Origin: Actinomadura barringtoniae
GTDB lineage: Bacteria > Actinomycetota > Actinomycetes > Streptosporangiales > Streptosporangiaceae
DNA: 64,000 nt
Assembly (NCBI RefSeq): GCF_017573505.1
Contig: NZ_JAGEOJ010000007.1
Location: forward strand, 248,001 to 312,000
Direction: 5' to 3'
Shown: in pieces, positions 46,495 through 54,650 of the stretch
Position numbering within the stretch: the stretch's first letter is position 1
How the letters are laid out: the number at the start of each line of letters is the position of its first letter
Position numbers and translations under genes: made by a program
The notes under the pieces: model-generated
Databases searched by the model: none
The model's input: only the letters and a program-made list of their open reading frames with translations
Told to the model about the DNA's origin: nothing

Positions 46495-46522
46495 CTCTCA
46501 CGCCGCTCGCGCCGCTCAGCTC

Positions 46523-46900
46523 TCACACCGCTGGGCGCTGGACTTGGCGGACCATGGTCACGATCGCCGCGACGAAGCTGCTCGCCATGAGCGTTCCGAC
46601 GCAGACCATGGTGGCGCCGACCGCCCACAGGCCGGTGTCGTCGTCCGACCAGTCGTACGAGACGGCGAGGGTCAGGCCCGCGGTCACGCCGATGACCACC
46701 ATCGCCGGATACCAGCGCCAGGCGGCGTAGGCCCCGCCCACGAGCAACACGATGACGAGCCCGATGACCTGCCACGCCTCGTAGGGGCCGGTTTCGCTTC
46801 CGTCGGGATGGACGGTGCGCTTCTGGTCCCAGCCGAGCCAGGCGGCGTAGTTCGCGACGGCGGCGGCAAAGGTCAGCAGGAGCGTCACGAGTCGTTTCAT
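46523..46900 (-). CDS. Four-helix membrane protein, unknown
   Basis: This 125-residue protein has four hydrophobic segments (LVTLLLTFAAAVANYAAWLG, WQVIGLVIVLLVGGAYAAW, MVVIGVTAGLTLAVSY, and the last VGATMVCVGTLMASSFVAAI). Its acidic loop SYDWSDDDTG lies between helices 3 and 4. Only a weak ribosome site is seen. The family is not recognised. Confidence 0.65.
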   Translation of the reverse strand: MKRLVTLLLTFAAAVANYAAWLGWDQKRTVHPDGSETGPYEAWQVIGLVIVLLVGGAYAAWRWYPAMVVIGVTAGLTLAVSYDWSDDDTGLWAVGATMVCVGTLMASSFVAAIVTMVRQVQRPAV

Positions 46901-46946
46901 GCTTCCGAGTCTCGGCCCCGCTCCTGGCAGCGAGCATGAGCGCGCG

Positions 46947-46966
46947 TACTCAACTCGAGCTGAGTA
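46947..46966. promoter_or_regulatory. 20-bp near-palindrome upstream of the second SDR gene
   Basis: TACTCAACTCGAGCTGAGTA has one mismatch between arms and is centred on CTCGAG. It lies in the divergent gap, 98 bases before the SDR start. It is operator-like; the cognate regulator is not obvious since the neighbouring TetR sits at the other end. Confidence 0.5.
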
Positions 46967-47063
46967 GGAAGATTCTGATTGAAGCTGCAACCACATCGTC
47001 GTGGCCGGGGTTCCTGTCGTCGAGAGCCCACCGAACGGGTGGGCGCTACTGGATGAGAGACAC

Positions 47064-47870
47064 ATGGACCTGCAGCTTTCCGGCCGCGTCGCCATCGTCA
47101 CCGGTGCGTCCAAGGGGATGGGACTGGCCATCACCCGCACTCTCCTCGAGGAGGGCGCGCGCGTCGTGGCCGTCTCGCGCCGGGGCACCCCGGAGCTGGA
47201 CGCGCTCGCCGGCCCGGCGCTGGTGCACGCGACCGAGGACCTGATGGACCCCGAGGCCCCGGCCCGGGTCGTGCGGCGCGCCGTGGAGGCGTTCGGCGGC
47301 CTGGACATCCTGGTGAACAACGCCGGCGGCCCGCCGCCCGGCGTGACACTGCCGCGCTTCGGGTTCCTGACGCCGAACGACGACGACTGGCGCACGATGT
47401 TCGAGTTCAACCTGTTCGCGGTCGTGCGCGCGGTCCGCGCGGCGATCCCGGCGATGCTGGAGCGGGGCGGCGGCTCGATCGTCAACATCTCCTCCGGCAA
47501 CGCCCGTCACCCCGGCCCGATGAACTTCGACTACAACGCCGCCAAGGCGGGGCTGAACAACCTCACCAAGGGGCTGTCGGAGGAGTTCGGGCCGCAGGGG
47601 ATCCGCTTCAACACCGTCTCGCCCGGCCCGGTCCGTACGGCCTGGTGGACCGAGGAGGGCGGCGCGGCCGACGTGCTCGCGCAGGCGACCGGCGCCGACC
47701 GCCAGGCCGTCATGGACAAGGTCGCGCCGGAGATGATGAACCTGACGACCGGCCGGCTCGTCGAGCCGCAGGAGGTCGCGGACGCGGTCGTGCTGCTCGC
47801 GTCGCCGCGTTCGGCCAGCACCACCGGCTCGGAGTACGCGGTCGACGGGGGCTTCCTCAAGCAGGTCTGA
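47064..47870 (+). CDS. SDR family oxidoreductase
   Basis: This 268-residue enzyme has IVTGASKGMG, LVNNAGGP, the active Ser region IVNISSGNA, and YNAAKAGLNNL. The specific insertion PRFGFLTPNDDDW follows the NNAG motif. Paralogous to the SDR at 45032 (shared SPGPVRTA.W and TTGRLVEPQEVADAV), it probably acts on a related substrate. It converges with a TetR gene 2 bases beyond its stop. Confidence 0.94.
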   Translation: MDLQLSGRVAIVTGASKGMGLAITRTLLEEGARVVAVSRRGTPELDALAGPALVHATEDLMDPEAPARVVRRAVEAFGGLDILVNNAGGPPPGVTLPRFGFLTPNDDDWRTMFEFNLFAVVRAVRAAIPAMLERGGGSIVNISSGNARHPGPMNFDYNAAKAGLNNLTKGLSEEFGPQGIRFNTVSPGPVRTAWWTEEGGAADVLAQATGADRQAVMDKVAPEMMNLTTGRLVEPQEVADAVVLLASPRSASTTGSEYAVDGGFLKQV

Positions 47871-47872
47871 CC

Positions 47873-48496
47873 CTAAGCACGCGGGGCCTTGATCGAGGCG
47901 AAGCCCTCGGTCAAGGCATCCAGCGCGAGGTCGAACCGGGCCTGATGGTCGGCCGGGGTCCCGAGGCCGTCCGCGATCGCGGCCGCGACGTTGGGAAACT
48001 CCTCGGAGTCCAGCTCGGGCGCGGCCCCCGGCTCGACTCCGGGCGGGTCGACTTCGGCGAGGCAGTGCCCGGTGGTGAACATGGCGACCGTGTTGAGGAC
48101 GTGGAACGACTCGCGCAGCCCGAACCCCGCCTCCCTCAGGACCGCCACGGCCGCTTCCAGGGTCCTCAGCGCGCCGGGCGTCGCCACCGGCCTGGTCGCG
48201 ACGAGCTGCAGAACGCCGGGATGGCGGCGCAGCTCGTTCCGGAACGAGGTGGCGAAGTCGCGCAGCAGCGCCCGCCAGCCCGCCTGCGGGTCGACCGTGA
48301 ACGTGCCCGTCATGACCCGTTCGACCAGTCCGTCCAGCACGGCGTCCTTGTTGGGCACGTAGTAGTAGATCGTCATCGCCTCGACGCCGAGCGCGGCGCC
48401 CAGTTTGCGCATCGACAGGCCCGCGACGCCCACTTCGTCGGCCAGCACCAGCGCGGCGTCCAGCACCCGCTCTCGCGACATCTTCCCGCGCGCCAA
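47873..48496 (-). CDS. TetR family transcriptional regulator
   Basis: This 207-residue protein has RERVLDAALVLADEVGVAGL, GAALGVEAMTIYYYVPNKDA and a TetR_C-type ligand domain (FRNELRRHPGVLQLVATRPV). The start is a TTG with GGGAG before it; an ATG 15 bases later is the alternative. It is divergent from the SnoaL-like gene with two matching palindromes between them, so it most likely represses that gene and itself. Confidence 0.9.
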   Translation of the reverse strand: MARGKMSRERVLDAALVLADEVGVAGLSMRKLGAALGVEAMTIYYYVPNKDAVLDGLVERVMTGTFTVDPQAGWRALLRDFATSFRNELRRHPGVLQLVATRPVATPGALRTLEAAVAVLREAGFGLRESFHVLNTVAMFTTGHCLAEVDPPGVEPGAAPELDSEEFPNVAAAIADGLGTPADHQARFDLALDALTEGFASIKAPRA

Positions 48497-48521
48497 GAAT
48501 CTCCCCTCACGGCTTGACTTT

Positions 48522-48565
48522 CTTACGCCGTAAGATACACCATGAGATCGTTCTTACAGCGTAAG
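48522..48565. promoter_or_regulatory. Two 13-bp palindromes between TetR and SnoaL-like genes
   Basis: CTTACGCCGTAAG (48522-48534) and CTTACAGCGTAAG (48553-48565) are nearly identical palindromes 31 bp apart centre to centre, about three helical turns. They suit two TetR dimers on the same face. One is close to the TTGACT that may be a -35 box. Confidence 0.75.
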
Positions 48566-48575
48566 AGGAGAGGTC

Positions 48576-48989
48576 ATGAAGCCCATCGTGCAGGAGTTCT
48601 TCACCGCGATCAACGAGCGCCGCCCGGACGACCTCGGCGCCTCCATGGCCGCCGGCGTGATCGACCACAACAAGATCATTCACGGCGAGCCGGACGAGCC
48701 CGGCGCGGCCTTCGAAGGCATAAGAGCCCAGCTCGCGGCGTTCGACCCGTTCCACATCGAGGCCGAGGAGCTGATCGCCGAGGGCGACCGCGTGGTGGCC
48801 CGCGTGACGATGTCGGGCACCCATTCCGGCACCCATGTCCGCATGCCCGAGCCCACGGGCCGCAGCTTCCAGAACGAAGCGATCTTCATCTTCACGCTGC
48901 GGGACGGCAAGATCTCCGAAATCCGCGGCGTCAGCGACCGTCTCGGGCTCTTCTTCCAGCTCCGCTGGGACTGGCCCACCGTGGACTGA
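48576..48989 (+). CDS. SnoaL-like / ester cyclase family protein
   Basis: This 137-residue protein has the NTF2-like fold: VQEFFTAINERRPDDLGASM, GDRVVARVTMSGTHSGTHVR, and GRSFQNEAIFIFTLRDGKI. SnoaL-like proteins include polyketide cyclases and many with unknown roles. GAGGAGAGG precedes the ATG. Control by the divergent TetR is supported by the palindromes. Confidence 0.88.
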   Translation: MKPIVQEFFTAINERRPDDLGASMAAGVIDHNKIIHGEPDEPGAAFEGIRAQLAAFDPFHIEAEELIAEGDRVVARVTMSGTHSGTHVRMPEPTGRSFQNEAIFIFTLRDGKISEIRGVSDRLGLFFQLRWDWPTVD

Positions 48990-49156
48990 CCCATGGAGCG
49001 ACCTTTGCCCGCTCCCACGATTGCCCGTCCCCTGACTCCGGGCACAATCTTGCCCGTGCCCCTCTCGAGGGGGCCGGAAGCGTCGGCTGCTGACCCGGCG
49101 GGCCGGCGGGGGTCCCGAAGACCGCCGCACGCCCCCGGGTCGGGGCCGACCAAAAG

Positions 49157-49419
49157 CTAACCTTCCAGCGCCCGCCGGACCGCGGCGCCGATCCGATCGA
49201 CGTCCCCGCGTTCGGCCTCGGGAAGCGGAGCACCGACCGACTCCCTCAGAGCCGTTGCCTCATCGAGCAGCCGCGCCGCCTCCGCCGCCTCGCCCGCCAC
49301 GACCCTCGCCCCCGCCATGCCCTCGTACGCGAGCGCCACGGCAGCGGATCGCCGATCTTGCGAGCCGACGCGAGTCCCGCCTCGTGCAGCGCGAGCGCCC
49401 GCACCGCGTCGCCCTGGTC
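49157..49419 (-). pseudogene. 3' fragment of an AfsR/SARP-type regulator, frameshifted
   Basis: The fragment reads GDAVRALALHEAGLASARK in one frame, then after about 49340 continues in another with VALAYEGMAGARVVAG and ESVGAPLPEAERGDVDRIGA. That is the usual tail of TPR-bearing AfsR/LuxR-type regulators. The N-terminal part is missing and the frame is broken near 49340-49345. It abuts a broken reductase on the other strand, so this is a rearrangement scar. Confidence 0.65.
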
Positions 49420-49689
49420 GGTGCGATCAGCGGCTACAACGACACCGAGCCCGCGCCCGGCCCGCGCAACCTCTTCCGCGCCGCCGCCCAGCGCCTCACC
49501 ATCCGGGGCACGCTCGTCAACGATCACCTGCACTTCTTCCCGGAGTACATCGGCAAGGCCTCCGCATGGCTCGCGGACGGAACCCTGCGCACCACCGAGA
49601 CCGTGACCGAAGGCCTGGAGAACGCCCCCACCGCGTTCCTCGGCATGATGCGCGGCGCCAACACCGGCAAGATGCTCGTCCGCCTCTAA
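49402..49689 (+). pseudogene. C-terminal fragment of an MDR-type NADP-dependent oxidoreductase
   Basis: From RVALVGAISGYNDTE onward the sequence matches the last ~95 residues of zinc-free medium-chain reductases of the CurA type (APGPRNLF, RGTLVNDHLHFFPEY, ETVTEGLENAPTAFLGMMRG, GKMLVRL). The first two thirds (substrate domain and Rossmann loop) are absent and upstream sequence in this frame is not coding. It overlaps the end of the AfsR fragment, marking the junction at about 49402-49420. Confidence 0.7.
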
Positions 49690-50066
49690 AAGAACAGCCG
49701 CCCCGTCGGCTCCCCATCGCCCTCGTGCCAGTAGTCGCGTACCTCCGCCACCAGCCCGTCAGTGCCGAACCGCACGAACGCGCACCCCGCCAGCGTCGAG
49801 CCCTCACCCACCACCCGGAACTCCACCACGGCCCGATCCCCGTCCACGATCGGCGTCCCGAACCGCACATCGACAGCGCGATCCTCGGCGAAGCTCTCCC
49901 GCAGATACTCGATCAGTGCGGCCCGCCCCACATGCAGCGGCCGGAAAGGCATCGACCGATGAACGCAGTCCTCCGCATAAAGCGCGGCGATCGACTCCAC
50001 ATCCCCCCGCACCCAACCCGCTTCCCAAACCCGAGCAAACCGTTCAGCAGCCTCACGCCCATCCAC
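49686..50066 (-). CDS. SnoaL/NTF2-like protein
   Basis: This 126-residue NTF2-fold protein has FARVWEAGWVRGDVESIAAL, YAEDCVHRSMPFRPLHVG, and the C-terminal strand FVRFGTDGLVAEVRDYWHE. It is of the small polyketide cyclase-like group without known reaction. The GTG at 50066 is the start chosen for domain fit. Its last 4 bases overlap the truncated reductase. Confidence 0.82.
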   Translation of the reverse strand: MDGREAAERFARVWEAGWVRGDVESIAALYAEDCVHRSMPFRPLHVGRAALIEYLRESFAEDRAVDVRFGTPIVDGDRAVVEFRVVGEGSTLAGCAFVRFGTDGLVAEVRDYWHEGDGEPTGRLFF

Positions 50067-50088
50067 ACCCCCGATGCTGCCACGAGGA

Positions 50089-50352
50089 TCAACTCCCCGA
50101 CCCACCACCGGCATGAGCGAGCAGGGCGAGCACGCCCACAGCGAGGACGCTGACGGCCGACCAGATCGCCCAGTTCTTGGCCCTGCGCGAGTAGTCGTAG
50201 GCGCCCTGCTGATCGCCTGCCTGCCATTTCGACTCGACCTGCGCGGCGTAGACGATCGAGACGACGCCGAACGGGAGGCAGCAGAAGAGGGTGGTGAGGA
50301 TTCCCCAGACGAGATGAGTCGGCGGAGGACCGCCGTAGGAATAGGAACTCAT
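50089..50352 (-). CDS. CD225/dispanin family membrane protein
   Basis: This 87-residue protein has two helices: LVWGILTTLFCCLPFGVVSI and the last AIWSAVSVLAVGVLALLAHA. Between them is VYAAQVESKWQAGDQQGAYDYS with SRRAKNW. This is the CD225 (IFITM-like) signature, including the double Cys in helix 1. Bacterial members are of unknown function. It is encoded 22 bases ahead of the SnoaL-like gene on the same strand, suggesting co-transcription. Confidence 0.9.
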   Translation of the reverse strand: MSSYSYGGPPPTHLVWGILTTLFCCLPFGVVSIVYAAQVESKWQAGDQQGAYDYSRRAKNWAIWSAVSVLAVGVLALLAHAGGGSGS

Positions 50353-50420
50353 GACGCGTGCACACCTCCGAGGTGCGGGGAGAACGTCGGGTGTATTGAC
50401 GCACCCCCGCGCCGCACGGT

Positions 50421-50765
50421 TCACGCGTGACTGTCATCGGCGCTCGACAGGTCACGGGTGAGGGCGACCAGGGCGGCGTCGAGGTCGTGGGCCGGTGCGA
50501 TCGTCTGGCCGTCATCTGCCCGGCAGAGCCACCACTCGCAGTCGATGAAGTCGCATCCGATGTGCGCCGACCGGCGTTCCTTCCCGAGGTCGACCCGCAC
50601 GACGAACAGCAGCCTGGCCCCGCGCGACTCGACGAAGCCGCCCTCAAGGTGCCGGCACGCGCACACGGCCGCGAGGAGTGCGGCGAGGTGCTCGTTCCTG
50701 CGGTTGGGCAATTCCAACATTGCTGTGTGCCTGGCCCTGTCGAGGCTCACGCGCTCACCTCTCAT
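50421..50765 (-). CDS. Small hypothetical protein beside the decayed XRE module
   Basis: This 114-residue soluble protein (LDRARHTAMLELPNRRNEHL, then GARLLFVVRVDLGKERRSAH) ends in a helix (DLDAALVALTRDL). It occupies the same place relative to the WWALRGPLP gene as the gene at 6389. The start may be this ATG (11-base overlap with the upstream gene) or a GTG at 50750 after GAGAGGTGAG. Family unrecognised. Confidence 0.6.
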   Translation of the reverse strand: MRGERVSLDRARHTAMLELPNRRNEHLAALLAAVCACRHLEGGFVESRGARLLFVVRVDLGKERRSAHIGCDFIDCEWWLCRADDGQTIAPAHDLDAALVALTRDLSSADDSHA

Positions 50766-50925
50766 CGTGCGCGTGACGTTCAAGCGCTGCGTGCAACTCG
50801 GCAGGGCTGTTGGCGTCGAGCGCGTCGACCTCGTGTATTTGGTCGGGCGGCAATGGGCCTCGCAGCGCCCACCAAACGAAGATCACGCCGATCGGCTTGA
50901 TCGGCACTTCAATCTCAATGGGCAT
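50755..50925 (-). CDS. Small protein with WWALRGPLP motif, possibly degenerate
   Basis: This 56-residue protein contains IFVWWALRGPLPPDQIHEVD followed by ALDANSPAELHAAL. The block matches the gene at 6703 closely, but the N-terminal GWRF...SD part is replaced by an unrelated stretch (MPIEIEVPIKPIG). Since the neighbouring XRE gene has lost its N-terminus at the same side, the deletion probably clipped the start of this gene as well. Confidence 0.5.
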   Translation of the reverse strand: MPIEIEVPIKPIGVIFVWWALRGPLPPDQIHEVDALDANSPAELHAALERHAHDER

Positions 50926-50943
50926 TTCGGCCGTCTTGTTTGA

Positions 50944-51426
50944 TATGCCCGAACAGCGCACGATCCTGATTGGTTCGCCGAGTACGCCAAGCACGAGGCG
51001 AAGGCGCTAGAGATCCGGTTCTTCCGGCTCTCGCTGATTCCAGGTCTCATTCAGACCCCCGAGTACGCGCGTGCGCTCTTCACGGGGGCGCGAATGGTCG
51101 AAAGCCTCCTCTACCGGCCGGTCGGCGGGCCCGAGGTCATGCGAGGACAGCTCGAAATGCTCCTGAAGGCCGCCGACCTGCGGTCCGTGACGATGCAGGT
51201 CATCCCACAGTCCGCCGGCTTCTACCGTGGGCTCTACGGTTCTTTCAACGGGCTGACCATGGAGAGGGGAGACCTCGCGTTCGTCGAGGCACCCGGCGGC
51301 AGGCTGATCCAGGGCAGCACGGAGGTTCGCGACTTCGGAGTACTTTGGGCCCATATCGGAGCTAGCGCCCTACCCCGGAACTCCTCCCGGGATCTCCCAG
51401 AGAAAGCACTGCAGCGGTACGCATGA
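50944..51426 (+). pseudogene. XRE/DUF5753 regulator lacking its DNA-binding domain
   Basis: The open frame starts right after a TGA at 50941 with DPDWFAEYAKHEAKALEIRF and continues through LSLIPGLIQTPEYARALFTG, MLLKAADLRSVTMQVIPQSA and LYGSFNGLTMERGDLAF. This is a full DUF5753 domain, but no HTH precedes it; the region that should hold it is the promoter side of the small gene at 50755. A start at 51094 or an internal GTG could still yield a fragment. It is most likely a pseudogene. Confidence 0.8.
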
Positions 51427-51476
51427 TCAACTGGCGGAAGTCCAGCCACAGCGGCTGGACGACGGGCTGTCGGTGA
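51423..51476 (+). pseudogene. Truncated DUF397 remnant
   Basis: The ATGA overlap with the DUF5753 frame is kept, and the product begins MINWRKSSHSGWTTGCR before a TGA. That is the start of the DUF397 WRKSSHSG motif followed by loss of the rest. With the missing HTH of the partner, the whole module is dead. Confidence 0.7.
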
Positions 51477-51604
51477 CGAAGATCGTCGGCCTGTCGGTCA
51501 TGGAGCCGACCGTAGCGACGGGGTCTGACAGCCGTCGCGAGCGATGAGTTTGGGGCGGGGGCCTGGTCGTTCTCTCTGACTGCCGATGAGACGGAGGCTC
51601 AGGG

Positions 51605-52153
51605 ATGCGGGATCTGGTCGTCACCGAGAACATCACGCTGGACGGGGTCATCGACGCTTCGGAGGGGTGGTTCGACGTTGCCGGGGAGGGCGTCGACCAG
51701 TCCGATGTGGTCGAGGCTCTTCGGGAGCAGAGCGCGGCCGCTGATGCGGTTGTCTTCGGGCGGCAGACGTTCGAGGACATGCGGAGCTACTGGCCCAAGC
51801 AGACCGATGACACCTCGGGCGTGACGGACTATCTCAACTCGGTGGCGAAGTACGTGGTGTCCAGCACCATGGACGATCCCGAGTGGGAGAACAGCACCGT
51901 GCTCAGGACGTTGGAGGACGTGGGGGCGCTCAAGGAGACGACGGGGACGGACATCGTCGTCACGGGCAGCGTGACGCTGGTGCGCGGGCTCGTGGCCTCG
52001 GGGATGGTCGATGAGTACCGGCTGTTCGTCTACCCGGTCGTGCTGGGGCAGGGTGCGCGGTTGTTCGAGGACGCGAGTATGCCTGTGTTGCGGTTGGTGG
52101 AGACTCGGCCGTTCAGGGCGGGGATCGTGCTGCTGCGGTATCGGGTCACCTGA
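51605..52153 (+). CDS. Dihydrofolate reductase family protein (RibD C-terminal fold)
   Basis: This 182-residue protein has MRDLVVTENITLDGVIDASE, VVFGRQTFEDMRSYW, KYVVSSTMDDPEWENSTVL, VTGSVTLVRGLVASGMVDEY and LFVYPVVLGQGARLFE. It resembles the copy at 2422 more than the one at 9066. GGAGG upstream supports the ATG. The substrate is unknown. The last 8 bases overlap the convergent DUF1275 gene. Confidence 0.9.
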   Translation: MRDLVVTENITLDGVIDASEGWFDVAGEGVDQSDVVEALREQSAAADAVVFGRQTFEDMRSYWPKQTDDTSGVTDYLNSVAKYVVSSTMDDPEWENSTVLRTLEDVGALKETTGTDIVVTGSVTLVRGLVASGMVDEYRLFVYPVVLGQGARLFEDASMPVLRLVETRPFRAGIVLLRYRVT

Positions 52154-52664
52154 GCCGGTAGGTGACGTAGGCGCCGATCAGGGCGCCTGTGACGTAGAGG
52201 AGCCAGACGAGGCCTAGGACGCTCTTTTGGGGTTCGTTGTTGGTCACACGGCTGAAGAGGGAGGCGAGGGTGCCGGTGACCACGGTGGTGGTCACGCCTG
52301 GGACGCCCAGCCTGACCGCGTGAACGCTCTGGATTCCCATGGCGATCGCGGCGAGGGCGATCTGTGCCATGCGGGGGCCGGGGAGGAGCAGGGCCGCTAG
52401 GAGGAGTGCCGCTTCAGTTATGAGGCGGGACTTCTCGTTGTTGAGCGGGCCTGCCGCCAGCGCTCCTAGGCAGAACGCCAGGAGTGAGACGAGAGGGCCT
52501 GTCACGGCGCCGGATGGGTCACCGGTGTCCAGCCAGTGGGCCAGGCCCACTGCGAGCAGCACGCAGTTGCCGGTTTGGTTGGCGACGAAGACCCCTCCCA
52601 GGCCGACGAAGACGGCTGCGTCGACCAGGCCCGCCAAGAGGGTGAGGGCCAGCGGCTGCTTCAT
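52146..52664 (-). CDS. DUF1275 (YoaK-like) membrane protein
   Basis: This 172-residue protein has about six helices. GGVFVANQTGNCVLLAVGLA holds the family's N-QTGN motif, and GIQSVHAVRLGVPGVTTTVV with TGTLASL gives the second family block. Members may transport small molecules, but none is firmly characterised. It is shorter than the usual ~220 residues, the difference being at the N-terminus and loops. Confidence 0.88.
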   Translation of the reverse strand: MKQPLALTLLAGLVDAAVFVGLGGVFVANQTGNCVLLAVGLAHWLDTGDPSGAVTGPLVSLLAFCLGALAAGPLNNEKSRLITEAALLLAALLLPGPRMAQIALAAIAMGIQSVHAVRLGVPGVTTTVVTGTLASLFSRVTNNEPQKSVLGLVWLLYVTGALIGAYVTYRLR

Positions 52665-52713
52665 GCGACAAGCCTCGGGGGTGGCGCGCTGAGGTGCGGG
52701 TTCGCCACACCGG

Positions 52714-53142
52714 TCAGTCGGCCATGCGCTCCATGAGAGCGGCGGCGAGCTTGAGGACTTCGCGTTCGGTGGGGGTGAACGCGGCCATGGCCTCGGCCAG
52801 CCAGGCGTCGCGGACCGCCATGTCCTCGGCGAGGGCGCGGAACCCCTCTTGGGTGATGGCCAGGAGGGACCTTCGGCGGTCGGTCTCGTCGGACGTGCGG
52901 GTGATCAGGCCGTCGCGTTCCAGCTCGGCGAAGACGCGGGTGAGGGTCTGAGGGCGGTGATGCTCGGTCTCGGCGATCTCGCCGGCCGGGCTGGGGCCGC
53001 GGCGGTGGAGATGGCCCAGTACGGCGATCTTGGTGGGGCTGAGGGCGTCGTCGGGGCGTTCGGCGCGGAGGCGGCGGGCAAGCCGAACCACGCCCCGGCG
53101 GACGCTCGCCACGTCCTCGTCCGGCCAATAATCGCTGGGCAT
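52714..53142 (-). CDS. MarR family transcriptional regulator
   Basis: This 142-residue protein has SPTKIAVLGHLHRRGPSPAG, ETEHHRPQTLTRVFAELERD and the wing RTSDETDRRRSLLAIT. It is divergent from the FUSC membrane gene with a 55-bp gap that holds a direct repeat of TTACTA (53144-53149, 53159-53164). It probably controls that gene in response to an aromatic or other small molecule. Confidence 0.92.
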   Translation of the reverse strand: MPSDYWPDEDVASVRRGVVRLARRLRAERPDDALSPTKIAVLGHLHRRGPSPAGEIAETEHHRPQTLTRVFAELERDGLITRTSDETDRRRSLLAITQEGFRALAEDMAVRDAWLAEAMAAFTPTEREVLKLAAALMERMAD

Positions 53143-53197
53143 ATTACTACGCTATCACTTACTATTCTGGAGGGCGGACGGTAGCGATTGGGCTGAT

Positions 53198-54574
53198 ATG
53201 AACGCTGGATCGTACGCAATGAGGATTAAATCTCTGGATCCCAGGCTGGTCGAGCTGCGGGGGGCCGTGGTCGCCGCCGTGGCGATGCTGAGCAGCTTCG
53301 GCACGGCCGTGTGGCTCAGGGAGACCGCCCAGCTGAGCGTGAACGTGGTGGTGCTGTCGGTCGTGCTGTCGGTGAGCCTGGCGCGGACACAGCAGGGCGC
53401 GGACAGGCGGGCCCGGTGGACGGGACTGGTCGTGCTGCCCGTCGTGGCGGTCGGGGCCGGAGTCGTCGGCGCACTCCTGCACGACCGGCCGGGCGTGGGG
53501 GACGCGCTGTTCGTGGTGGGCGTCTCGGCGACCATCTGGGTTCGCCGGTTCGGGGCCCGCGCAGGCAAGGCCGGGACTGTGGCGGCCATGCCGTTCCTGG
53601 CGGTTCTGATGACGCCGCTCCCCAAGGTGCCGGGCCCCTCGATGCTCTGGTGGGGCGCGCTGGTGGCGGTCATAGCGTTCGGCTGGGCGTGGGCCTGGGA
53701 GGCGCTGGCGATCCGGGTCGGGTTCCTGCCCAGCAAGGAGTCGGCGCACGAAAAGCCCGATCCGCCTAAGCCAGGCGTGAGCACGCGCATGGCCCTGCAG
53801 ATGGGGGTCGCCCTGGCAGGGGCCTTCGTGGTGGGGCGGCTGGTCTTCGCGCCCCACTGGTCGTGGACCGTGCTCACCGCGTTCATCGTGTGCAGCGGCA
53901 ACCGGGGGCGCGGGGACGTGGTCTACAAGAGCGGGCTGCGGGTCGCGGGCGCCGTCGCGGGAACGGTCGCGGCCACGGTCCTGGCGGGGGCGTTCGCGCC
54001 AGGCGCGCCCGCGTCGGTGGCGGCGATCCTCGCGATCCTGGCCGTGGCGACCTGGCTGAGGGCCGTGCTCGGGTACGCCTACTGGGCCTGTTGCGTCACC
54101 GCCGTCCTCGCTCTGTTGTACGGGTATTTCGGTCAGTCCGGAACTGCGGTGCTCGTGCCGAGACTGGGCGGGATCCTGACCGGCGCGGCCCTCGGGATCG
54201 CCGCCTCGTGGTTCATCCTGCCGATCAAGACAGAGCACGTTCTGCGCGGACGGATCAATGAGGCGCGGAAGGCGCTCATCGACCTCGTCGCCGCCGTACG
54301 GGAGGAAGGGACCGAGCGGGGCGCGGAGGGATTCCACCGGGCACTGGAGCGGCTGGACCAGATCACCAAGCCGGTCGAGGCCCACCGGTTCGTCCACAGG
54401 CGGACGCGGGGCAAGGACGCCAAGCCGCATCCGGCCGACATGATCGACGCCGTGCGGCGCTGCCGCGAGCCCGTACGGGAGGCGCTGGACGGCTCGGCCG
54501 AGGCGCTCGCCGACCTGGAGGGGACCGCCCGGACCCTGGGGCGTTACCTGGTGAGCACACGCACCTCCGGGTGA
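53198..54574 (+). CDS. FUSC family membrane protein
   Basis: This 458-residue protein has two sets of hydrophobic helices (about residues 22-150 and 210-345). The second set includes WSWTVLTAFIVCSGNRGRGD, the fusaric-acid-resistance-like motif. A C-terminal soluble helical part (RINEARKALIDLVAAVREEG) follows. FUSC proteins are linked to export of aromatic acids. Divergence from a MarR regulator supports an inducible efflux role. A start 21 bases later (MRIKSLDPRL) is possible. Confidence 0.9.
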   Translation: MNAGSYAMRIKSLDPRLVELRGAVVAAVAMLSSFGTAVWLRETAQLSVNVVVLSVVLSVSLARTQQGADRRARWTGLVVLPVVAVGAGVVGALLHDRPGVGDALFVVGVSATIWVRRFGARAGKAGTVAAMPFLAVLMTPLPKVPGPSMLWWGALVAVIAFGWAWAWEALAIRVGFLPSKESAHEKPDPPKPGVSTRMALQMGVALAGAFVVGRLVFAPHWSWTVLTAFIVCSGNRGRGDVVYKSGLRVAGAVAGTVAATVLAGAFAPGAPASVAAILAILAVATWLRAVLGYAYWACCVTAVLALLYGYFGQSGTAVLVPRLGGILTGAALGIAASWFILPIKTEHVLRGRINEARKALIDLVAAVREEGTERGAEGFHRALERLDQITKPVEAHRFVHRRTRGKDAKPHPADMIDAVRRCREPVREALDGSAEALADLEGTARTLGRYLVSTRTSG

Positions 54575-54650
54575 ACGTGAGTGGTCACACGGAGGCCGAA
54601 CCATGGAAACCATGGACGTGGCCGCCCGCATTCCGCTAAGGATGCGGAGT

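Noticed and set aside
46936..47010. Short frame resembling the start of a TetR protein (ELSRKILIEAA)
   Set aside because: It has no ribosome site, runs into a non-coding frame after ~20 residues, and overlaps the palindrome at 46947; chance or a very old remnant.
53140..53197. MarR operator as an inverted repeat
   Set aside because: Only a direct repeat of TTACTA is visible and the inverted pairing is poor, so no separate site is claimed.
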